64,000 nt of DNA from Protea cynaroides (taxonomy: Eukaryota; Streptophyta; Magnoliopsida; Proteales; Proteaceae), in NCBI GenBank assembly GCA_028583415.1, contig CM053266.1:46192726-46256725 (forward strand), in the 5' to 3' direction. The notes beneath the pieces were generated by a model, which was not told the DNA's origin, did not search any database, and saw nothing but the letters and a program-made list of their open reading frames with translations. A program made the translations under genes and the position numbers. Positions 10,934 through 23,503 of this stretch are shown here, in pieces; positions within the stretch are counted from its first letter, which is position 1; every line of letters starts with the position of its first letter.

Positions 10934-12402
10934 GTTACAATCAACTTCATCTTGTATCTTTTTATTTTTCTATCAACTGGTTTACTACCTTTCAACCTTG
11001 AAGAACGTAAATGTAGTGTGGCTGCTTGTACTACGAATATTGCAAGATCTCCAATCAAAGGGAGAATGGTTTCTATGCGCTACTTGTTTCCCATAACAGA
11101 GAACTCAAAGGAATAATTCTCAGAATGCGTAAGTATATAGGATTAATCTAAGTACAACCAAACTCGTCTCCAATCAAATGGAAAATGATTTCTATGTACT
11201 AATTGTTTCCTAGAACAGAGGTACTCAATGGAATAATTCTCGGAATGTGTATGTAGGATTATATTCTCATTCTTGTAAGGTCACTTTAATTTGTAGTAAA
11301 CAATTAGTTTTGGTTGTCATTATCTCAGTCAATTAGATCGGATCTCATTGTCTCATTCTCTGTTACAATCAACTTCGTCTTGTACCTTTTTGTGCTTCTG
11401 CCAATTAGTCTACTTTTCTAATATATAAAAAAAAAAAAGAGAAAAAAAATTAATGGTCTACTTTTTGTAAGATAACCATGAAAACCCACCACCATTGTTG
11501 TGGCAAAACTAAATACCAAAGTAATCGTGAATGTTCGTGTAGTGCAACTGATTGTGCTTCGAACGCAACATTTCCAATCAAAGGGAGAAGGGTTTCTATG
11601 CATTACTTGTTTCCGAGAACAAAGAAGGCAATGGAATAATTCTCAAATGAGAATCTTATGCTAACAACGTAGTAATTTTAAGGAGAGCGAGTGCATAATG
11701 AAGTGGTCAGGTGGCATGTGGGTCATCCCACTTACAAACCACACAACAAATTAGGTTAAATTACTTATGATTATGATATTTCCTTAAGGTTCAGGTTGAT
11801 TGCAAGAAAAATTAAAGAGAAATTAAAGGAAAGGATGCGAAAATTTTTAAACCTAAGATAGAAATTTTTATAACTCTAACACAACATGATTGTATAAATT
11901 ATAAATTTTTAAAATTTCTTACCATATTTAATAATGATAATTATTAAATATAAAATTTATTTTACTTTTCAAATGCAATGAATTTTGAAGTAAAATAAAA
12001 TATAAGTTAATAATTAAATATGGAATAATTTTGAGTTAATTACATGGTCTTATAATAGAATGTGTTTTAACGATTCCAAAAGTTTTCTTTTTATGTTTAA
12101 AGTTTTCACTTTCCTCTTCTTTTTAATTCTCCTTGCAATCAATCAGAGCAAATGAGGTATCTTGTTCTAACCAAGAAGTGAAGTGAAAATTTGAAATCTC
12201 GTCTTATTTATCCTTTTATAATTGTCAAAAAAAATTTAAAATATGGGCAAATAATAATTTGGACAAAAAAAAAAAAAAAAATCAGTTCCTCCTGTTCTTG
12301 ATTCATTTTTCCCAAAAAAAGAGCAATATTGTAAAATGCTTCATAGAATAGTTTGAGAGGCTTTCTCTTACAAGCCTATTTTCTTTGACTTGAATTAGGT
12401 TG

Positions 12403-12474
12403 ACCTACTTGACTTAAGGTTAGAGTATCGCTTTCATATGTTGAGAATCATTGGTGCAAATCCAATAGCTTGCT
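12403..12474 (+). pseudogene. Plastid-type trnM-CAU relic, copy 2
   Basis: Same relic as at 6791, duplicated with its surroundings. It has one base fewer in the D-loop (GACTTAAGGTTAGAG here against GACTTAACGGTTAGAG). The broken 3' acceptor is shared, so the tRNA was already dead before the duplication. Confidence 0.6.
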
Positions 12475-12956
12475 GTCTTGTTCTATGCCACGAATTGGGA
12501 TAGCTAGCCAATTAGGAGCAACATTGTATGAGAACGTATTACCCATCTTCGGGGACAAGGGGTTAGAAAAATAAACCAGCCGTATTAGCTCATCAACTCG
12601 CCTTAACGCACCCTCACTATATAGGTGAAACCCTTGCCATTGCAAGTTTCATTGCACCTATCCCTCATTCTCTACTCCTAATCACCGTTGGTCGAAGGAC
12701 TTGTGGTCCCTACTGATTGCACTGATCTTGATTCCTGCCTGAGTCTTGATCCATGATATGGAATGTTTGTGAGTCGTAATTAGATTGATCAGATTCAGTG
12801 TTTTCTTCTTCTTCTTTCTTCTTTTTTTCATTTGTGATATGTGCCAACCATCCGATAGCATGATCACCACGCGTGGACCATCTACAACTAAAAAAAGTAA
12901 AAATAAAAAATAAAAAAGACCTGATCAAGACCAATCCCATTTATAGTACTAATTAC

Positions 12957-13515
12957 TAAGGGTGTCAACGGTCCGGTCCGGGCCGGTTTTGGTCCGGACT
13001 GAATCGATATCGGGTTTTATAAGCCCAGCCCAAAACATGTCCATTAAGAGTTCGGGCTGGGTTGGGCTGCGCTGGACACCATAACTATCGGGCTGGTCCG
13101 GTGTTAGTTTGTTATCAGGCTGGGTTTATTGAGGTGATTTCGGGCTGGTTCGGTCCGGACCGGACTTATCAAACTTATCGGGCCTATTTTATATGTAAGA
13201 TATATAACATATTTTATTATTTTTATCTATAAAATTAACATCATTCCTTCTATATGCATGTAATTCAGTAAATTGTAACAATTAACATACTCTTTTCAAC
13301 TATAGATTCATATAATCTTTCGGATCAAGAAGTAAACTATAACAGTGTAATATAATCCATCAAAATTTAAAACCATTAAAATAAAAAAACTGGGCCTGGA
13401 TGGACCTTACCAGTGTTCGGGTTAGGTATTATTGGTTCGGGCTAGTTCGGGCTTCTTAACGGGTTGATCCGGTCTGGTTTCGATTTGGACTGAAACGGTG
13501 TCGGGCTTTAAAATA
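12957..13515 (+). mobile_element. hAT-like non-autonomous element
   Basis: Inserted in copy 2 of the large duplication only. It begins TAAGGGTGTCAACGGTCCGG and is rich in CGGTCCGG, CGGGCTGG and GGCCGG words, ending with sequence that mirrors the start (CGGTGTCGGGCTTTA). It has no ORF of note. Assignment to hAT rests on the terminal sequence style; an 8-bp target duplication was not resolved. Confidence 0.5.
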
Positions 13516-14023
13516 ATTGTGAATTTAAATACAGATTTTTATTATTTATGCACCATAAAACTAAATAATGATTCATTGAAATTTTGTTAATTATTATAAA
13601 CTATTAGACCGTCAATTGTGATTAAAATTGATGGTTAGAAGACGGCCTTATCTAGGGAGTGGAGGTGGGGTTTGGATCATCTCCAGTCATTGGAGGGATT
13701 ATAATCGTGATCTAGCAACTGAAGTTCATTTAATGCGTATACTAATACATCGATATACGCACCAAGTGAATTCCAACCAAAAAAACTGGACAAGAGACGA
13801 CTGACTTTTTCCATAATAGTGTGGGACCTATTTGAATAATGGAATTTGTGACAAGGAGATCCACAACCCTTAGAAATCATCAAGCCCCACTGTAAACAAA
13901 TGATGAGCTTCTTCACTTAAACAGCACTAGGGAATAACAAATTTGAAATTAAATCGGATTAGTCATTGCAGCTGGTTTGGAAACAAGGTTCTAAGGTTCT
14001 GGTAATCGGTATTGAACGTGATA

Positions 14024-14640
14024 TAGACGTCGAATCTAATGGAAGATTGACTTGTGGTCAACATCATTAAAAAAATTTAAAAATATATAAAAAATTGGTG
14101 TGTAATCGATATCGATCATGATGGATATTGATACGAATCAATAGATTCAACTGATTTAATACCGATTACTGAAACATTATTCGAAAATATGTCAATTTAA
14201 TGTCCATATTTTGTTAAGAAAAATTATAAAAAACCAGACTCTTTCATGGTAGAAATCTGGTTGAAGCAGCCTGAATTCAATTTAAATTCAAGAAAAAAAA
14301 AATTCATAACCAAAAATAAAGGCCTCCAGGGTTTTTCAATCTTTTTTTTTTTTTGGGGGAGGAATGAGGTTCATAGGATTTGGAGATGGAATTTCACAAA
14401 ACATCCACCCACCCTGCATACTGCCTTCCTCACATGTATCTCGTCCAACTATCCAATCAATTAGTGAGGATCAAACGTTTGACCTAATCTATGATTACAT
14501 TTTTCATGTAAGAGAGTGAATCAAAAAGACGCAGCCATGGTTCTAAATGAAGGATAGGAATCCGATCATCAATTCCTGTTCAATCGAAACGGAATCAATC
14601 AATTTTTTATTTGAAGGTTCAAGTCAGTTCAAACTTTAAA
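14024..14640. other. Intergenic, no gene seen
   Basis: AT-rich sequence with a low-complexity run of T and G near 14342. It contains ATCGATATCGATC-type words that recur in other intergenic parts of the window (about 55550 and 57880). No coding signal. Confidence 0.4.
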
Positions 14641-15334
14641 CCCAATTTTGCAGGGTCATCGTCGACTGCTTACGGCAGATCGGCAGGCGTGCGCGTGACT
14701 GCAGCTTGCGTTTGATCTTACATTCTTACCATGGTCCAGCTCCAGCCACGAAAGTCTCAGAAAAAACCACCAATAACCGCGTAAAAATAATCGAATATAA
14801 AATGATTGCGAGAGCAAATTCCAATCTCCATAGTTATTATTCATGGATTTACAGCAGTGAGATCATAACAATGACAATGACAATGACAGATTACAAATAG
14901 AAAAAAGCCCACAAGGTGGAAAGCGAGAGAGAGAGAGAGAGAGAAAGAGAAAATTGAGTTTTCCTTGATTTAATATTTTTTTTTTTGAAAGCAAACGGCG
15001 GTTTCCACAAAGCCCGTCTGAACTCTGAGAAGACTACAATGTGGAAAGGTTATAAGTAGTGACCACTTTGTTTTTGGTCTTGTTCGTGTGTCGTGCACAA
15101 AAAGTTAGAGCGACAGACTTAGAGAGAGAGAGAGAGGCGGCAACCGGAGAAGGAATTAATTCCATCTTTCTGAAACCCCCCCTTTTCCCGCATTTGGAAA
15201 CCTTCCTGTCAAGTTCAAATGCTGATATTACAGTTTATTATTCCTTTCGTAGTGAAGACCCTTTGATGATGTTTGATGTGGGTTCGCGCTTCTGAGATCG
15301 CTTTATCGAAGGTACAAATAGTTGAGTCGTTGTT
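14641..15334 (+). promoter_or_regulatory. GINT1 upstream region and probable 5' leader with two uORFs
   Basis: Two GA microsatellites (about 14926-14950 and 15122-15136) precede the gene. Just before the main ATG are two short upstream ORFs: 15219-15266 (15 codons plus stop) and 15266-15295 (9 codons plus stop). They overlap in the form TGATG, so the stop of the first shares its last base with the second start. If both are in the transcript they could reduce or condition translation of GINT1. The transcription start is not known; a weak TTATAAGT at about 15050 could be a TATA box. Confidence 0.4.
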
Positions 15335-18300
15335 ATGGCTAGCAGCGGTAGTAGCAGTATCATCAGTAACAGTAATAGTTGCTGCGACATGAGCCTCAAG
15401 TGTTGGTGCAGATGGAGATGGGATCACTGCTTCCTGTCCTCCACTTTTCTCTTCCTCCTTTGCTCTTTTTTTCTATTTGGTTCCCTCGCCACCTTCTTCG
15501 CTTGGCTTACTTTCCCACCCTTTGAACGTCCCGCTCTCAATTCGCTTGGTTGTCAAGAAGACGGTGAAGGATCATGGTCTATCGGCATATTTTATGGGGA
15601 CTCACCCTTCTCTTTGAAGCCCATTGAGTCTGTAAGTTCTCTCTGTTTATTTTCTTCTCCACCATTTTTTTTGTATTTCTGTGTTCGATTGGATTTTCGT
15701 TCTTGTTCTCGCTCGGGGTTTTGGTCATTGGTTTTTCATCTTTGGGTGGTGGATTGAATTTTATTTTTTGATTCGGTATCGGAAACAGAAGAACGTGTTT
15801 AAAAACGAGAGCGCGGCTTGGCCTATTGCAAACCCTGTAGTAACATGCGCTTCCTTGTCGGATGCTGGTTTCCCTAGCAATTTTGTGGCTGATCCTTTTC
15901 TCTTTGTTCAGGTATTTTTCCCCCTCTCAGGCTCTCACTTTCTTTCCCTTTACTTGTCTTGTCCTCTTCAATTGTCAATGTTGCTTGCTCTGTTATTGTA
16001 TTTTCCTTTTTGGGGGGGTCCATTTTTTTCAGTTACTGCGACTGATTAGTCTGTGGAGTTTGAATGTACGAACGAAGATTTAGTCGTTTTCTGCAACTTT
16101 TCGTATGAACGATTTTCTATTTGGCAGATGTTTCTGCCAAGGGTGTCTTAGAAGTAAAATACTTTTTCTTTCTTTTTTTTTGGGGTCTTCCTCGGTTCTG
16201 TTTTTTTTGTTGTCTCCCATACATGATTCTGGATCAACCCACCTCCTGATGAATGGTAGATTTTTCGGATTTTGTAGAAAATACTTTGTTCTGTTCACTT
16301 TCATGCATGTAAAATTTTAAATTATCATAAAAAGAAAAGCATGTAGCATAGATGGACAACCACATACCCATTCAATGTCTATTAATACTGGTGGCTGTTA
16401 TCCCTTGATGTAGTTCCCATGATAAACTTAAAAAAAGTTTTATTTTTTTTATTTTTTATTTTTTCTTCTTACTGATATCGAAGCTCTTGCCTTTAGATGC
16501 TATGGGACAATATCCAGTTCTAAGGCTATATATCATTCACTGTTCAGTTCTATTTGATCCTTGAGTGAGATTCTTCTCACTTACAAACGCATGGAAGGAA
16601 TGAGATCATTTAGGTAGAAGGATGTAGTGTGTGAAATGGACCTTGAAAAAGCATGTAATGGTGTTAATCGGAGCTTATTAGACTATGCTTTGGAATGCAT
16701 GGGATTCAGGAGTCTGTGGACAAGATGGCTGAGGGGTTTCTCTCCCCTATGCGCTCTTCCATCATCATTAATGTGTCTTGCAAAGGCTAAAAAGAAGTTA
16801 GGCTAGGAAATCCTTCGTCTCCATTCTTCTTTACTATGGTTATGGTGGGAAGTAGATACAAGAAATTCAAGTCTAAACTAAATAAACAAAATAGCTGCTG
16901 TTGTTTTAGTCCCTGCATAAACCCAAATTGATATCCATAGCTTATCCATCAGTTACCAAAGTTTGAAAGCGGCCTTACTAAAGGATTTCTGATATTTATG
17001 GCATTAACGAAGCTGCTATTCTGGTCCTCTAATTTCATGAATTCATCTGTGCTTGGACAATCTTTCCTACAGTTCCATGGTGTGACTCACAACGATTCTG
17101 TTGAACAAATTACTTGACTAGGATAAGCCCGTATCCTACGCATATCTAAACTCAATTGGGATGTTATCTGGTTCTGAGGCCTTTGTAGGGATTGATGACT
17201 ACCCAAGGGGAGAGGACAAAATTGTTTGAAGTACCAACAGAACCGGAAGCGCCCCTTGTTTCAAAGAGAGGAGTCATTACATAGAAATTATTAGTCTTAG
17301 AATCGAGTTGGACCGAAATGAAATGGAAATATTGAAATTTTCCACCTCAGTGATAGTTTAGCTTTAATGTAAACCAGGGCCAAAAAAAAAGGCCCCTCCA
17401 ACGCTGGGGGGTGGGTGGTGATTGAAAATTGTGGAATAAATGTCCCAATTAAAAACTTAACCTCCAACCCCAATCCTAGGTATGTGTAGTGATTCAATCC
17501 AAGGGAAAGAACATTGCACATTTCATTCAAGGGTTGTAGGTTCAATTTGATTGTGGACAAAAAGTGAGATGTGATAGATGAAACATAAAATCCAAAGCAT
17601 ATTTCAATGAACACACAAGGCATTTTATAGTGGTTCAGGAACTTCCCTACATCCACTCCCAAGACTCTTGCTTGGAAGTCCACTATCAATCTCTTTAAGG
17701 GTAGAGATGAAACCCCATACAAGTTGTTTTCTGGGTTCGCATCCAACCCAAGTATTTTAAACCAATCTGATTGCTTTCCCTTGGCAGCAATCACCCGCTA
17801 CCTAGTTGGGACAGCCTTCCCCAACCTCTCTTTCATTGAAGAGGAATTGCAAAGGCTCTATGAAGCCAAATATACAAATTGAAAGCTCATGATAACACAT
17901 ACGTCTCAACTAGGTAGATGTTAGGTAGTTGTACAAATGAAGCTCCTCTTTGATCCACCATGCTCAAACCCACTCCATAGACTTGTGAAGATGATTTTCA
18001 TGTCAAGGTTCAAACTCTACTTGGAACTCTTTTGAGATGTCTCCTATAAGGTCCAAAGAGTCTCACAAAATGTCCCTCAAGTCTCCCTAAAATAGGGAAG
18101 CAACCAACAGTAAAAAAATATGGCTGTTAGAGGCTGTAACGGTTCTTTTAAGAGTAGGGCCGGTTGAATAGCCGAAGGATCTGGATGATCCGATTGTAGT
18201 TCTATCGGTTAGAAACTAGCCATTAGGGACAACTTTCATGGAGCTGCTTGACTGGGCAACAGGGTCGGATAGTTCGTCTCAAAGCAGGATGAGAGAACAA

Positions 18301-21300
18301 GCCTTGGGGAACATCATCCGGCTAGACTGGTCGACTGCCCACTTCGTCTGGCTGATGATAGGGTTCTCTCAATACGCTTCGTTGGCCTGGGCAGGTTGAT
18401 CGGGGAGGTCGACTGCCTAGCGCTCAACCGAATACGTTGTCTGGTTAGCCTATTTTGGGCTATATGGGCAGTTTGGCCTAAGGCATTTGGCCAACTCATA
18501 AAGGTAACTTTCATGCAATACCATATATGGATTTGTTCAACCTTTGGTCCAAGTTTGACTTAACTTAGGCTACTCTCTTAAGCTACATCTCTTAGGATTT
18601 TTCCAATTTAGATTTTAGGTGATTTAGTGGGTTAGAGCATTATGGAATCATTACAACTTAGGACATAAAATATTACAATTTAAGAAAACTATCCAAAATC
18701 TTCTTTCTTCAAACATCTTTCAAGGTCTACACTCTTTGATGCCGAAGATGCTTGATGCTTCCTGAGTTGGGGTGTTTAAGATCTTCTATTTAAGGTTTGT
18801 AACTTCATTTCTTGTGTCAACTTTGATCTCCTTGGGATAATTCATGAGGATGTCGAAGGGCAGAGGTCTACTAAGTCAAGGTCTAATGTGGAAGATTGGA
18901 AATTGTGAGAAAATATCTGGGAATGGGCATGGGTTCTAGCTTAAAGTCATGGCCGGTTTTCCTAGCGTAGACTAGAGAACTCTCCTATTCCTATTGTGTG
19001 GAACTTGAGTAATATGATTTTTCATAAACTGTCCACAAAGTCTCTCAATAGACTTTCTTCCTAGATGAACTGAATTATATTCTACATGTTCCCTTATCTG
19101 GAGAGGATACATCATGCACAATGTAGAAACACTCAAAATCAGGTGTCTTTTTGTTCTAATTTCTTATTTGATTTATCTACAGAAGAAGAAGAAGAAGAAG
19201 AAGAAGGAAGAAGCAGAAGAAGAAGAACAACAACAACAACAAAGCCTTATCCCAATTAAATGGGGTTGGCTGCATGGATTCTTATCTTCTAATCAGTTCT
19301 ATTCGATGTCATACTTGAAATAAGGCCTAAGCTATGCATGTCTTTCCTCATCACCTCCCTTAGAGTCATCTTAGGTCTACCCCAAGCTCTTTTAGATCCT
19401 TTAGTAAAAATCAAATCACTTCTCCGTATCATATCATCTCAAACGATTTTCTCGTAGCTTATCATGTATCAGCGCTACTCCCAAATCAGCTCTAATACGA
19501 TCATTCCTTACCTTATCTTTCTTAGTTTTGCCCCATATCCATCCCAATATTCTCATCTCAGCTACACTAAGTTTATCTATATGATGCCTCTTAATTGCCC
19601 AACATTCCGTACCATACATCATAGCCGATCGAATGATTGTCCTATAAAATTTTCCTTTAAGGTTTAAAGGAATATGCCGATGACGCATTTCTCCACTTCA
19701 TCCATCCTATTTTAATCTTCTGTGGAACATCATCTTCTATATCACCTTCTTTACTTATGATTGAACCTAGATACCTAAAATAATTATTTTGCTCTATCTC
19801 CCTCATCAATTTTCAGAACCTTATTATTTGTCCTTTTGTGACTAAAGTTACACATCATATATCCCGTCTTCGTTCTGCTTATCTTAAAACTTTTTTATTC
19901 CAATTTTGATATCCATAGCTCCAACTTGGCATCAATCTCAGTTTTTGTCTCATCCATCAAAATAATATCATCAGCAAAAGGCATGCACCAAGGAACTTTA
20001 TCTTGAATGTTTCTGGTTAAATCATCTATAATGAGGGCAAACAGATAAGGGCTTGAAACTGATCCTTGATGTATCCCAATTGTAATTGAAAATTCACTAC
20101 ATTGACCCCCTACAGTTCTCACACTAGTCACCACATTATAATACATATTATTGGCTATGTCCACATATTTGCTTGAAACACTTATCTTCTCTAGTACTTG
20201 CCAGATTAATTTTTTAGGGACTCTGTCATAAGCTTTTTCTAGGTCAATAAAAACCATATGGAGGTCATTTTTGCATTCTCTAAATTTTTGCATGAGTCTC
20301 CTAAACAAGTAAATAGCTTTTGTCGTGGATCTACGTAGCATAAAACCAAACTAGTATTCCGTAATAATAGTTTCTTGTCTCATGCAAGTTTCAATAACTC
20401 TCTCTCATAGTTTCATAGTATAACTCTCTCTTAGTTTCAATAACGCCCTAGCATTACATTGAATATCTTTTGTTTGTGAATCCATGTTAAGAGTTTGGCT
20501 AGGTTTTTTGGGTGCCGGCCGCCGACTTGAAGCACCAACCCTCCTCCTTTATTCGGGCTTGGGACCGGCAACATAACACTGGGGAGTTACTGCAGAAGAA
20601 GTTGTCCATAAATCTTATCCTGGTTAGGGTAGTAGAAGTACTAAAAATCTTGAAGCAAGTTCAGAAAGCTCTGCAAGCATGAATTTTTCTTTCGACATGT
20701 TAAAATTCTCCTTCAGTGATAGACTGGCCTCTCCAAGAATCTTTGCAATTTCTAAGTGTCCTCTCTATGAAGTGGGGTACGAATATATGACATGCACCCT
20801 GTTTAAATGCCAAATTTAAAGAGAACCTCGGAGCATTTTCTATGATAGGATTCCTGGGAGAATGAATATATGACATGCTCCCTCTATGAAGTGCAGTTAG
20901 TCTTTGCCTATTCCTGTTGATAGGATTCCTTGGGAGCATTTTCTGATTATTTTCTTTGAATGAGTTAGTGTAACTCGGTGAATCTTTTATGAGCTATTGA
21001 ATCAACCCTATTCTTTTTTGTTTTCTTTTGTTAGCAAATATGAAAAAACTGGAACTAACCCATATATGAAGGGGACCTTCCTGGTCCTTTATACTATCAT
21101 CATAGCAGGTACAGCATGTCAGAAAGTCCTTGAGGCAGCAGTCAATGCTACTGACAGACAACAGTTTCAAAATCATCCACATGATATTACTTCTGTACAT
21201 GATCCCCTGCCATTTATTTCCTCATTCCTGTTTCTTCTGCACAGATGGTTTCTGTGGCTTTTAAACCCTGAAAGTGCAGTTCTCACTTCTGCTGAGTAAT

Positions 21301-21706
21301 GAGTGAAGCATTTCTTGGAAGTCTTAAACTATTGCCTTTCCAGTCCTTGCTTATGTTAAAATCTGAAGTTATTTAATCTTATGGATGAATTAGTTCAAGG
21401 TTTTTGGCTATATGTAAGTTCATTTGTGCTTGTTCGGACATCTTTCCTAACACCTTTTGCAACTGCACTGCCTATGTGATTCAGGGGGATACACTTTATT
21501 TGTTTTATGAAACCAAGAACTCGGTCACCTTGCAAGGAGACATCGGGGTTGCAAGAAGTATTGATAATGGTGCAACATGGCAGCAATTAGGCATTGCCTT
21601 GGATGAGGATTGGCATCTCTCTTATCCTTATGTTTTCAGCTACCATGATCAAGTAAGATGAGAGCCTTTGGATTATTTGTCTTGGTTGCCTGGATCTTCT
21701 ACAGTC

Positions 21707-21760
<54 letters not shown>

Positions 21761-23503
21761 TTATGTTGTTTTTTCAACTCTTGAGAACTTAGCACTGAGG
21801 TTTTGTATTGGCAGATATACATGATGCCTGAGAGCAGTAAGAAAGGGGAACTCCGTCTCTATCGAGCTATTAACTTTCCTCTGCAGTGGACACTGGACAA
21901 GGTTATCATGAAAAGGCCCCTAGTGGATTCCTTTGTTATAAACTATAATGACAATTACTGGCTCTTTGGGTCAGATCACAGTGGTTTTGGCACCAAGAAG
22001 AATGGGGAGTTGGAAATCTGGTATAGTAGCTCACCAATGGGTCCTTGGAAACCGCACAAGCAGAACCCTATTTACAATACCGGTAAGAGCTTGGGTGCCC
22101 GGAATGGTGGCAGGCCATTTATATACGGTGGAAATCTCTACCGTGTTGGTCAAGATTGTGCTGAAACGTATGGGCGGCGAGTGCGTGTCTTCAGGGTGGA
22201 GATTCTTAATAAGGATGAATACAAGGAAGTTGAAGTTCCACTGGGCATAGAAGAGGTTAAGAAGGGCCGAAATGCTTGGAATGGTGCTCGTTTCCATCAG
22301 CTAGATGTGCAGCAGCTAAGCTCCGGAGAGTGGGTTGGGGTAATGGATGGAGATCGGGTTCCTTCAGGAGATGATGTTCATAGATTCATCCTTGGTTCTG
22401 TTGCATTGGCAGCTGTAGTTGCAATCATTGTACTATTGGGGCTGTTGCTGGGTGCTGTTAAGTGTATTTTCCCCCTCAGCTGGTGTCCCCATAGCTCAGT
22501 GAAGAGAAGTGATGCTTTCTCAGCCTGGGAGTGGGAGCGCTCGCATTTGTTCTCTTCCAAGCTGAGGCGATTCTTTACTCGTGTGAACAGAACAAGTATA
22601 TTTATCAGAGGCCGGATAAAGCCCAACGCTTGTGCTGGAAAATTTGTTCTCTCCTTAATATTTGTGGTGGGAGTGACACTAATGTGCCTGGGGGTTGGAT
22701 ATTTATACGGTGGCAATGGTGCAGAAGAAGCCTACCCATATAAGGGTTCCTATTCGCAATTTACATTACTAACGATGACTTATGATGCTCGTCTATGGAA
22801 TTTGAAGATGTTTGTGAAACATTATTCAAGGTGTTCATCGGTAAGAGAGATTGTTGTTGTGTGGAACAAAGGGCAACCTCCTGAACATAGTGACTTGGAC
22901 TCTGTTGTGCCAGTTAGGATCAGAGTAGAGAAGCAGAACTCACTGAACAATCGATTCAAAGTGGACCCGCTGATAAAAACACAGGCTGTTCTTGAACTCG
23001 ATGATGACATCATGATGACATGTGATGATATTGAACGAGGGTTCAGGGTGTGGCGGGAGCATCCTGATAGGATCGTTGGGTTCTATCCACGACTTATTGA
23101 TGGGAGTCCATTGAAGTACAGGGATGAGAAGTATGCCCGAACTCGTAAGGGGTATAACATGATATTGACAGGGGCTGCTTTCATTGATAGCAAAGTAGCA
23201 TTTGAGAGGTACTGGAATGAAGCAGCAAGGGCAGGGAGGGAGGCAGTGGATAAGTATTTCAACTGTGAGGATGTGCTTCTGAATTTCTTGTATGCAAATG
23301 CCAGCTCGTCGAAGACGGTGGAATATGTAAAGCCAGCATGGGCGATCGACACATCAAAGTTCTCCGGGGCTGCAATCAGCCGGAACACCCAGGTGCACTA
23401 CCGAATAAGAAGTAATTGCCTTCTTAAGTTCTCGGAGATGTATGGGAGTCTGGCTGATCGGAAATGGAGATTTGATGGTCGGAAAGATGGTTGGGATGTA
23501 TAG
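15335..23503 (+). CDS. GINT1: Glucosamine inositolphosphorylceramide transferase 1 (GT64)
   Basis: Four exons: 15335-15631, 15789-15911, 21485-21652, 21815-23503. All introns are GT-AG and in frame, giving 758 residues (Arabidopsis GINT1 is about 765). The family adds an N-acetylglucosamine-type sugar to glycosyl inositol phosphorylceramide sphingolipids in the Golgi. Visible: a Cys/Trp-rich N-terminus and membrane segment at about 33-60; a soluble region with GDSPFSLKPIE, VADPFLF, WYSSSP and GARNGGRPF, like the family's propeller-type N-terminal domain; membrane segments at about 387-412 and 472-492; then the exostosin/GT64 domain (about 510-732) with the metal-binding DDD at 592-594 (ELDDDIMM), LTGAAF, and NCEDVLLNF. 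The last exon holds three quarters of the protein. Intron 2 is 5.6 kb because of LINE insertions; exons look intact. The ATG is the first in this frame and matches the family N-terminus. Confidence 0.95.
16620..17110 (+). mobile_element. L1-type LINE reverse transcriptase fragment
   Basis: Inside GINT1 intron 2. The plus strand translates piecewise to MDLEKACNGVNRSLLDYAL, then MGFRSLW and GNPSSPFFF. These correspond to the L1-clade RT motifs usually read as DLEKAYD.VNW.FL, MGF...W and GDPLSPFLF. Stops and a frame change show it is dead. Flanking ends were not found. Confidence 0.6.
17500..18650 (-). mobile_element. Possible LTR-derived fragment in GINT1 intron 2
   Basis: The text TATAGTGGTTCAGGAAC...CTACATCCACTCCCAAGAC (about 17619-17665) is a phrase that recurs in plant LTR sequences, and the segment is GC-richer than the rest of the intron towards 18130-18500. 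No LTR ends, primer site or coding domain were found, so the call is tentative. Confidence 0.3.
19223..20590 (-). mobile_element. RTE-clade LINE, 5'-truncated and degenerate
   Basis: Minus-strand non-LTR retrotransposon in GINT1 intron 2. Reading 20341 to 19895 gives an RT segment with DLEKAYDRVPKKLIW, HQGSVSSPYLFALI and FADDIILMDE, the last replacing the usual Y/FADD box. After a broken stretch, 19688-19434 gives the C-terminal KGKFYRTIIRSAM, ECWAIKRHH, SVAEMRILGW and LRENRLR. The 3' end is a TTG-repeat tail (CAACAACAA on the plus strand, 19225-19240), as in plant RTE elements. A piece near 20505-20580 matches the CCCAAGCCCG...AAAGGAGGAGGG phrase of the same family upstream of RT, so an internal deletion is likely. 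Several stops and frameshifts make it inactive. Confidence 0.8.
21711..21760 (+). repeat. TG then AG dinucleotide microsatellite
   Basis: About 13 TG units run directly into about 11 AG units inside GINT1 intron 3, some 55 bp before the acceptor at 21814. It may vary in length between individuals. Confidence 0.9.

Larger units (their letters stand above)
10934..14023 (+). repeat. Large direct duplication, copy 2 (about 3.1 kb)
   Basis: Second copy of 5322-8505, same orientation. It is interrupted by a hAT-like element (12956-13515) and lacks the 7376-7990 sequence of copy 1. Near-identity extends through non-coding sequence, including poly-A and AT-rich parts, so the duplication appears fairly recent. 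The mechanism is unknown; unequal exchange between shared repeats is possible. Confidence 0.8.

Noticed and set aside
17297..17794. 165-codon open frame on the minus strand
   Set aside because: It lies in GINT1 intron 2, within LTR-like repeat sequence, has no proper ATG start and no recognisable protein motif.
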